Below are positions 1 through 4,894 of a stretch of DNA of 15,084 nucleotides, in pieces. Every line of letters begins with the position of its first letter. Position 1 is the stretch's first letter. Position numbers and translations under genes: made by a program. The stretch is taken from positions 19,169 to 34,252 of the forward strand of contig DDCR01000050.1 in NCBI GenBank assembly GCA_002335115.1, written 5' to 3'. The stretch is from Oceanospirillaceae bacterium UBA2001 (GTDB taxonomy: Bacteria; Pseudomonadota; Gammaproteobacteria; Pseudomonadales; Balneatricaceae). The notes under the pieces are model-generated. The model was not told where the DNA came from. It saw only the letters and a program-made list of their open reading frames with translations, and ran no database searches.

Positions 1-1428
1 TTCAATCAACTTTGGGTTGATGGATGAGTAACCCAAGCGAAAGTAATTCTTAGGAGAATCCTCACCTAAGAAATGAATGTCACCTGATTCAATCAATATG
101 CCATGTTTTGCAGCTTTATCTCTGAGCTCACGAGCGTCCAAACCCCTGGGACCTTTGACCCAATAACATGAGCCCCCAAAAGTAGGCTGCTCTGCAAGGC
201 CTGGCATATGCTTTTGTAGGGCATCAGCCATAATTTTGTGGCGTTCTTGGTATGCCTTGACCAATGTCGCAGATAAGGAATCATAATATCCTCTGGCAAT
301 AAAGAGTCCAATACTGCGTTGATTATTAGCAGGCGGATGGCGCAGCATCAAGCGTCTCAATGAGCGAGCTTCAGCAATTAACTCTTTATTGGCTACCAAG
401 TAACCAATACGCAGACCAGGAGCAAGTGTTTTAGAAAAGCTGCCAATATAAATGACTCGGCCATGCTTATCTAAACTTTTTAAAGCTGGCGATGGTGCGT
501 GATGAAAATTAGCTTCACACTCATAGTCATCTTCAATAATTAAAAAGTCTTCTTGACTGGCCATTTCTAAAAGCTTACGCCGCCGATCTAAAGGCATGGT
601 CACGGTCGTAGGATAATGATGGCTTGGCGTAACAAATACACAGTCACATTCGGCAAGGCCCTCGTCTACAATTAAGCCACCTTCGTCAACGGGCAGGGCT
701 TTGAGTTTAGAGGGGTTGAGACTGGCAATATTGCGCATATCCACAAAGCCTGGGTCTTCAAGACCCATGGTGGTGTTTTTATCAAGTAACAGTTGCGCCA
801 ACATGTATAAGCCTTGTTGACAGCCTATGGTAATTAGTATTTCTTCAGGGTTGGCCCATACGCCTCGACGTGGAAGCACGCGGGTATGAATTTGTTCGAT
901 TAACATGGGGTCGTCAGCGACAAAGTGATCGGCCGCCCAACTCCGAATGGCAGGCACGCTCACATTATCTCGGCAACACTCGCGCCAGTGGTTGGTGGGG
1001 AATAGATCTGGGTCAAACTGACCATAAATGAAAGGATATTGAAAATTTTGCCAATCGTTAGGTTTGGTAATGTTTTCTTGTTTAGTTGGGTGAAGTTTGA
1101 ATCGACCTTGCCAGTCTGGTTTAGTGCCTGAGGTGAGGCGCTCGTCTGATGTGGATTCGAGCTGAACACTGTGATCTAGAATGTTTGGGTTAACAAAATA
1201 ACCACTGCGTTCACGTGCAATAAGATAACCGTCATCTAACAAATGTTCGTAGGCGAGTACTACGGTATTGCGGGCAACATTAAGCTGTTTAGCCAATTTG
1301 CGGCTCGAAGGCAAAGGTGAATCTAGAGGAATATGGAGGTCTAAAATAGCCTTGGCAATCTGCTGGCGCAGTTGCTGTTGTAGGCTAGCATTTAGTCCAG
1401 CATCTAAAATAAACAACGGGTGACTCAT
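1..1428 (-). CDS. tauR: MocR-family regulator, probably taurine regulator TauR (3' end cut by window)
   Basis: Reading leftward from the ATG at 1428, the frame stays open for 476 codons to the window edge, so only the extreme C-terminus is missing (MocR proteins are usually about 470-500 residues). Residues about 15-80 form a GntR-type winged helix-turn-helix (LPSSRKLAKQLNVARNTVV). The rest is a fold-type I aminotransferase-like domain with the EDDY motif at 299-302 and the PLP lysine K333 in SFSKTLAPGLR. Known of the family: MocR regulators bind PLP and often an amino-acid effector, and TauR activates taurine genes in Rhodobacter. The TauR assignment is inferred from the divergent position 235 bp from a taurine aminotransferase gene; by domain content alone it could be PdxR, GabR or another MocR protein. 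The start is the first ATG before the winged helix; its Shine-Dalgarno is weak. Confidence 0.85.
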   Translation of the reverse strand, partial: MSHPLFILDAGLNASLQQQLRQQIAKAILDLHIPLDSPLPSSRKLAKQLNVARNTVVLAYEHLLDDGYLIARERSGYFVNPNILDHSVQLESTSDERLTSGTKPDWQGRFKLHPTKQENITKPNDWQNFQYPFIYGQFDPDLFPTNHWRECCRDNVSVPAIRSWAADHFVADDPMLIEQIHTRVLPRRGVWANPEEILITIGCQQGLYMLAQLLLDKNTTMGLEDPGFVDMRNIASLNPSKLKALPVDEGGLIVDEGLAECDCVFVTPSHHYPTTVTMPLDRRRKLLEMASQEDFLIIEDDYECEANFHHAPSPALKSLDKHGRVIYIGSFSKTLAPGLRIGYLVANKELIAEARSLRRLMLRHPPANNQRSIGLFIARGYYDSLSATLVKAYQERHKIMADALQKHMPGLAEQPTFGGSCYWVKGPRGLDARELRDKAAKHGILIESGDIHFLGEDSPKNYFRLGYSSINPKLIE

Positions 1429-1545
1429 AGGTCGATTCTTTATCCTATTATTTGTGCCAATTCTAAGGTGTCTAAGGGTAAAATGCCTAATGTTTTCTGT
1501 GAAAAACTGTATTATTGATTCTTTGGTATCACCCATTAGCTTTAA

Positions 1546-1555
1546 CTGGTTCTAG
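1546..1555 (+). promoter_or_regulatory. Possible upstream TauR box
   Basis: CTGGTTCTAG matches 7 of 10 positions of the TauR direct-repeat motif CTGGACYTAA that I recall from Rhodobacter capsulatus. A better match lies 57 bp downstream in the same orientation. The assignment rests on resemblance and on position between tauR and tpa. Confidence 0.35.
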
Positions 1556-1602
1556 GACGTTGCTTTACTTTACCATTAAGCTTTGTTACCAATGGGATGT
1601 CC

Positions 1603-1612
1603 CTGGATTTAG
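1603..1612 (+). promoter_or_regulatory. Possible TauR box overlapping the tpa -35 region
   Basis: CTGGATTTAG matches 8 of 10 positions of the recalled TauR motif CTGGACYTAA. It covers the place where the -35 hexamer of the candidate tpa promoter would sit (1607-1612, ATTTAG, a poor match to TTGACA). A poor -35 covered by an activator box would fit activator-dependent transcription. Confidence 0.4.
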
Positions 1613-1635
1613 TTGCTGTGGCCTTAGCATATATA
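1607..1635 (+). promoter_or_regulatory. Candidate tpa promoter (-10 TATATA)
   Basis: TATATA at 1630-1635 is a plausible -10, 17 bp after the non-consensus -35 position 1607-1612. Transcription would start near 1642 and give a leader of about 22 nt with GGAG at 1651-1654. The -10 lies inside a GGCCT/AGGCC inverted repeat (1620-1639). This is prediction from sequence only. Confidence 0.4.
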
Positions 1636-1663
1636 GGCCTTTTTAGAGTTGGAGCGTTAGACT

Positions 1664-3046
1664 ATGAAATACGACATAAGTACGTACGATACAAAGGATG
1701 CTATAGCTGATGACCGTAATCACCTTTGGCACCACATAAGCCAGCATAAAGTGTTAGAAGAAAAAGATCCTTTAATGATTGTTGAAGGCAAAGGCATGCG
1801 TGTATGGGATGCCAATGGCAAAGAACACCTTGATGCTGTTTCTGGTGCTGTATGGACTGTCAATGTAGGCTATGGACGTGAGTCTATTGCTAACGCCGTT
1901 CGTGATCAATTAGTTAAGCTGAATTACTTTGCCAATAGTGCTGGAACCTTACCTGGCGCTTTGTTTGCTAAACATTTGATAGACAAGATGCCAGGTATGA
2001 ACCGAGTCTATTATTCAAACTCTGGTTCAGAAGCTAACGAAAAGGCTTACAAAATTGTCCGTCAAATTGCAATTAAAAAATATGGTGGTAAAAAACACAA
2101 GATTCTTTACCGTGATCGTGATTACCATGGCACCACTATCACCACTTTAAGTTCAAGTGGTCAGCAAGAACGCAAAGCTCAGTATGGGCCATTTACCCCA
2201 GGTTTTGTTGAGTTCCCTCATTGCTCAGCCTATCACGCAGAAAATGGCGCTGATGAAGATTATGGTATTCAAGCTGCACGTGCGATGGAAGACGTCATTT
2301 TGCGCGAGGGCGCGGACACAGTGGGAGCCGTAGTCGTAGAGCCGATTACAGCAGGTGGCGGTGTTATTGTGCCACCTGAAGGTTATTTTCAAGAAATTCG
2401 CCGTATTTGCGACAAGTACGATATATTGTTACATATGGACGAAGTCGTTTGTGGACTTGGCCGAACAGGAACTTGGTTTGGTTATCAGCACTTTAATATC
2501 GTACCTGACATAGTAACCATGGCTAAAGGTGTGGCCAGTGGATATGCCGCTATTTCTTGTACTGTGACCACAGAAGCGGTGTTTGACCTGTTCAAGAGTA
2601 ATTCTGAAGATCCATTAGACTACTTCCGTGACATTTCAACGTTTGGTGGCTGTACTGCAGGTCCTGCCGCTGCGCTTGAAAATATGCGTATTATTGAAGA
2701 AGAAAATCTTTTAGAGAACGTTGTGGTTATGGGACACTACTTGAGCCAGCGCTTGCAAGATCTCAAAGACAAGCACCCTATTATTGGAGATGTGCGGGGT
2801 AAGGGACTATTTCAAGGCATTGAATTAGTCAAAGACCGAGCGACTCGAGAGCCCGTACACGAAAGCGTAGCGATGGCGATTGCAGCCGACTGCATGACCA
2901 ATGGCGTCATTATTGGTCGAACTAACCGCAGCTTTACCAAGCATAATAATACCTTATGCTTAAGCCCAGCACTTATTGCTACACAAGCTGATTTGGATGA
3001 AATTGTAGATGCGATCGATGCCGCCATAACGCGCACCACTGCCTAG
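1664..3046 (+). CDS. tpa: Taurine--pyruvate aminotransferase (class III, PLP-dependent)
   Basis: Full-length class III (omega) aminotransferase of 460 residues. The PLP lysine is K288 (TMAKGVASGY), D259 in MDEVV contacts the pyridine nitrogen, and SGSEANEKA (120-128) is the phosphate-binding and active-site region. The N-terminal stretch LWHHISQHKV and the run LDAVSGAVWTVNVGYGR are typical of Tpa proteins, which transfer the amino group of taurine to pyruvate, giving sulfoacetaldehyde and alanine in the cytoplasm. The start has GGAG 9 nt upstream. It is divergent from a MocR/TauR-type gene and followed by an intrinsic terminator, so it appears to be transcribed alone. In many taurine degraders the next gene is xsc or a taurine transporter; neither follows here. 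A hypotaurine or other omega-amino-acid specificity cannot be excluded from sequence. Confidence 0.88.
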   Translation: MKYDISTYDTKDAIADDRNHLWHHISQHKVLEEKDPLMIVEGKGMRVWDANGKEHLDAVSGAVWTVNVGYGRESIANAVRDQLVKLNYFANSAGTLPGALFAKHLIDKMPGMNRVYYSNSGSEANEKAYKIVRQIAIKKYGGKKHKILYRDRDYHGTTITTLSSSGQQERKAQYGPFTPGFVEFPHCSAYHAENGADEDYGIQAARAMEDVILREGADTVGAVVVEPITAGGGVIVPPEGYFQEIRRICDKYDILLHMDEVVCGLGRTGTWFGYQHFNIVPDIVTMAKGVASGYAAISCTVTTEAVFDLFKSNSEDPLDYFRDISTFGGCTAGPAAALENMRIIEEENLLENVVVMGHYLSQRLQDLKDKHPIIGDVRGKGLFQGIELVKDRATREPVHESVAMAIAADCMTNGVIIGRTNRSFTKHNNTLCLSPALIATQADLDEIVDAIDAAITRTTA

Positions 3047-3077
3047 CAAACCCAGCCATGGTTTAAATTCAAACAAG

Positions 3078-3117
3078 GCCCAAGCCCCCTCGAAAGATGT
3101 GAGGTCTTGGGCTTTTT
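3078..3117 (+). terminator. Rho-independent terminator after tpa
   Basis: A 7-bp GC-rich stem (GCCCAAG at 3078-3084 with CTTGGGC at 3106-3112) extends inward through CCTC/GAGG. It is followed directly by five T residues at 3113-3117. It lies 31 nt after the tpa stop codon. Confidence 0.9.
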
Positions 3118-3258
3118 ATTGGATGTAATGTTTAGAATACATGGATTGTTGGTGTTTTATGCCTGTTCAAAGCTCAGTTGCTTATTGGTAATGTGGTGAT
3201 TAGACATTGATATAAACATTAATCAGTGTGTATCTGCTAAACTCAAGCGCATGTCTAG

Positions 3259-3290
3259 CTCATTAAACTGAAACTTTCAGTCGTAATGAG
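3259..3290. repeat. Composite inverted repeat upstream of the DUF442 gene
   Basis: Two nested inverted repeats share one centre. The outer arms are CTCATTA (3259-3265) and TAATGAG (3284-3290); the inner palindrome is CTGAAA-C-TTTCAG (3268-3280). It sits 41 bp before the ATG at 3332 and no T-run follows. It could be an operator for a dimeric regulator or an mRNA leader hairpin. Confidence 0.6.
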
Positions 3291-3331
3291 TGTTAACCAA
3301 TCATGTCGCCAACTTCAGGGAATAACAAGCC

Positions 3332-3721
3332 ATGGATATTACCAAAGTAACTGCTACTTTTGCAGTCGCACCGCAAGTGTTAGAGACGGATATGCCAACT
3401 ATTAAAGCGCAGGGCATTACCACGATTATAAATAACCGCCCTGATGGCGAGGATGGGCATCCATCGAGTCATTCACAACTGCAAAGTGCTGCTGAGGCAT
3501 TAGGTCTGAAGTACTACTTTATTCCATTTGTAGGTATGAACTTTCCCCCCCAGACTGTGGCACAGATGGCTGCTGTTCTTGAACACTCTTCAGGTAAGGT
3601 CTTAGCCTTTTGTCGCACTGGTAATCGCTCAATTAATGCGTGGGCTAAGGCTAACGAGGCCGCTAACACGGGCCTAGACACTGTTAAATTAGTAGCCAGC
3701 ACCAGTTTTAAACTTGTGTAA
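3332..3721 (+). CDS. DUF442 / TIGR01244-type rhodanese/phosphatase-like protein
   Basis: A 129-residue soluble protein with no signal peptide. NNRPDGED at 34-41 is the hallmark of the DUF442 (beta-lactamase hydrolase-like phosphatase, TIGR01244) family. The active-site loop FCRTGNRS puts a nucleophilic cysteine at C94 and an arginine at R99. The C-x4-R spacing is that of rhodanese-type sulfurtransferases rather than the C-x5-R of classical tyrosine phosphatases, and family members have been described under both names. AGGGAA at 3317-3322 gives a good Shine-Dalgarno 9 nt before the ATG. The gene lies between the taurine aminotransferase and the sulfite dehydrogenase operon, so a role in sulfur chemistry is attractive, but the tpa terminator separates it transcriptionally and the link is inference only. 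The substrate is unknown. Confidence 0.85.
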   Translation: MDITKVTATFAVAPQVLETDMPTIKAQGITTIINNRPDGEDGHPSSHSQLQSAAEALGLKYYFIPFVGMNFPPQTVAQMAAVLEHSSGKVLAFCRTGNRSINAWAKANEAANTGLDTVKLVASTSFKLV

Positions 3722-3838
3722 CTCTAACACCTTTGTATATATCTAAAAGTTTAAAACATAGTGTTCAAAATTATATAAAAATGACTTTAATTGGTGATAT
3801 AGTGAAGATTCACAAAAATAATAAAGCACTAAAATCAA

Positions 3839-4171
3839 ATGAAATTGTATGTAAACGAAAACCGAACTAAATGGGCGGGCACCCAAGCGGATGCCAAGAA
3901 AGAACTTGGCCAATATGAAGTATGGGAAGTTCCGACTGACAAAAAGGGGTTGTTAAAGTTTTTGAACAACTTTGATAACAGTCCATCAAGCACTGCTGAT
4001 CCTTACCATGAGGATTATGTTGCTGAGCAAGCCACTAAAGAGTTCTCCATTTTAGATAAGCACACTCGTCATGAGCAAGACTATGTTTCATGTGAGTTGT
4101 TATTTAATAGGAACGATAGGCACTTAACTGAAGGTGAATCTGGTTGGGATCGCCCCGACAAGGATGACTGA
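3839..4171 (+). CDS. Hypothetical acidic protein, 110 residues
   Basis: I do not recognise this protein. It is soluble, has no signal peptide or membrane segment, and is rich in Asp/Glu/Lys. The N-terminal half (MKLYVNENRTKWAGTQADAK, then YEVWEVPTDKKGLLKFLNNF) looks like a compact alpha/beta domain, and the tail (ESGWDRPDKDD) is strongly acidic. The single cysteine, C85, is not in a metal-binding pattern. The ORF has a normal coding composition and begins 117 bp after the DUF442 gene, behind an A/T-rich stretch that could hold its own promoter. The Shine-Dalgarno is weak, so the exact start is less certain than the frame. Confidence 0.6.
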   Translation: MKLYVNENRTKWAGTQADAKKELGQYEVWEVPTDKKGLLKFLNNFDNSPSSTADPYHEDYVAEQATKEFSILDKHTRHEQDYVSCELLFNRNDRHLTEGESGWDRPDKDD

Positions 4172-4258
4172 TCCTTAGCTGTAGCCAAACCGACTAATTG
4201 GTGCTGATGCCAGAGGCCTGACAGCCTGTGTCACAATCTCTTTTGGTGGCTTAACGAA

Positions 4259-4273
4259 CTAGTGCGTCACTAG
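4259..4273. repeat. Perfect palindrome CTAGTG-CGT-CACTAG
   Basis: Six-base arms around a 3-base spacer, located 87 bp after the stop codon of the 110-residue ORF. No T-run follows, so it is not an intrinsic terminator. The size suits a dimeric helix-turn-helix operator, but no cognate regulator is identifiable. Confidence 0.55.
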
Positions 4274-4343
4274 CTTAGGTTAAATAAAGTCTGTTAGTGC
4301 TTATGTGTGCTGTTTGCGAGCTGTTATTTTTAGTTCCTCAATT

Positions 4344-4362
4344 GATAGTTCTGATTACTATC
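4344..4362. repeat. Inverted repeat GATAGT-N7-ACTATC
   Basis: Perfect six-base arms with a 7-nt loop, about 50 bp upstream of the candidate -10 of the small transcription unit. Function unknown; operator or chance. Confidence 0.45.
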
Positions 4363-4411
4363 GGTCTCATCACCTTTTTATATTTCTAAAAGTAATTAAG
4401 AATTAATTTTA

Positions 4412-4417
4412 TATACT
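4412..4417 (+). promoter_or_regulatory. Candidate -10 element (TATACT) of a small transcription unit
   Basis: TATACT matches five of six consensus bases and is embedded in a very A/T-rich tract (4381-4430). No convincing -35 lies 16-18 bp upstream, so either an activator or an UP-like A/T tract would be needed. Predicted start near 4424. Confidence 0.3.
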
Positions 4418-4445
4418 GTTAATTTATTCATGACTGATGGTATGG

Positions 4446-4462
4446 TGGCATTAATGGTGCCA
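4446..4462. repeat. Inverted repeat TGGCA-N7-TGCCA
   Basis: Five-base arms around TTAATGG; the overlapping 8-mer CATTAATG is itself palindromic. It lies just downstream of the candidate -10, where a repressor site or a 5' leader hairpin would be expected. Confidence 0.4.
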
Positions 4463-4516
4463 AAAGTTAATTTTTATTGGGTCCAGCAAGTTATTTTATC
4501 TTAAAAGGATACTTTG

Positions 4517-4636
4517 ATGCCTAGACCTAATAGTCCACTAAACTTGGAGTTCTTCCCCGAAACTTTAGCGCCCTGTGATCTAACTAAGCCAGCTACTGAC
4601 GCTAGTAAAGTAAAAAGTTTATGCTTAGTTTTGTGA
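4517..4636 (+). CDS. Possible small protein, 39 residues
   Basis: ATG at 4517 is preceded by AAGGA (4505-4509) with a 7-nt spacer, one of the better ribosome binding sites in the window. The frame runs 39 codons to TGA (4634-4636). The peptide starts MPRPNSPLNLEFFPETLAPC, is proline-rich with two cysteines (C20, C36), and has no clear signal or membrane segment. It matches no family I know. An intrinsic terminator follows 95 bp later, so a dedicated small mRNA is plausible. It could equally be the remnant of a decayed gene, or a chance ORF inside a small RNA. Confidence 0.35.
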   Translation: MPRPNSPLNLEFFPETLAPCDLTKPATDASKVKSLCLVL

Positions 4637-4662
4637 ACCAGAAGTACCTATCTATGCAGAGA

Positions 4663-4686
4663 CTACCCCTATTTTTGTGGGGCTAG
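4663..4686 (+). other. Hairpin in the 3' part of the candidate small transcript
   Basis: CTACCCC (4663-4669) pairs with GGGG-C-TAG (4679-4686, one bulged C) around a 9-nt U-rich loop. It lies between the 39-codon ORF and the terminator. Confidence 0.4.
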
Positions 4687-4731
4687 CGGGTTAGTTTAAT
4701 GCTTTAAAATGGTGTTAATGATGCCTATTAT

Positions 4732-4756
4732 GACTGCTCCTGGCAGTCTTTTTTTT
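4732..4756 (+). terminator. Rho-independent terminator not attached to any large gene
   Basis: GACTGC (4732-4737), a 5-nt loop, GCAGTC (4743-4748), then eight T residues (4749-4756): a canonical intrinsic terminator. The nearest annotated upstream gene stops 560 bp earlier, so it most likely ends a short transcript beginning in the intergenic region. Confidence 0.85.
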
Positions 4757-4834
4757 GCCCTTAACAATGCCCCAAATCTGTTCTCTTGAGAAGTTTTTGA
4801 AAGGGTGGCCCTATGGCTAAATAAAGGTTGGCTG

Positions 4835-4861
4835 TTGGTAAAAAGCGTTACATCCTATAAG
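4835..4861 (+). promoter_or_regulatory. Weak candidate promoter for the soe operon
   Basis: TTGGTA (4835-4840) and TATAAG (4856-4861) are separated by only 15 bp, shorter than the preferred 17. If used, transcription would begin near 4868 and favour the ATG at 4895 as the soeA start. Low certainty. Confidence 0.25.
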
Positions 4862-4894
4862 CTTACGCTACCAGAATTATCTTTATACGTTACT

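Larger units (their letters stand above)
4172..4894. other. Large intergenic region with palindromes and a candidate small gene
   Basis: 723 bp with no ORF of 60 codons or more before the chosen soeA start, apart from an in-frame upstream extension of soeA. It holds three short inverted repeats (4259-4273, 4344-4362, 4446-4462), a candidate -10 (4412-4417), a 39-codon ORF with a good ribosome binding site (4517-4636), a CCCC/GGGG hairpin (4663-4686), an intrinsic terminator (4732-4756) and a weak candidate soe promoter (4835-4861). No transposase remnant or target-site duplication is visible. Confidence 0.7.

Noticed and set aside
1..1428. Regulator as PdxR (vitamin B6 synthesis activator)
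   Set aside because: The domain layout fits any MocR protein, and no pdxS/pdxT genes are adjacent; the divergent taurine aminotransferase makes TauR more likely.
4344..4362. FNR/Anr box (TTGAT-N4-ATCAA) for anaerobic control of the molybdoenzyme
   Set aside because: TTGAT occurs at 4342-4346 but no ATCAA stands at the required spacing; another TGAT..ATCA pair near 3209-3227 has a 10-bp spacer, also wrong.
4805..4894. In-frame GTG extension of soeA by 30 residues
   Set aside because: The upstream purine run abuts the GTG with no spacer, the extra residues carry no signal peptide or conserved motif, and the [4Fe-4S] motif is at the expected distance from the ATG at 4895.
3839..4894. Mobile element or phage remnant between the DUF442 gene and soeA
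   Set aside because: No transposase fragment, terminal inverted repeats, target duplication, integrase or attachment site could be found; the inverted repeats there are short and unrelated to each other.
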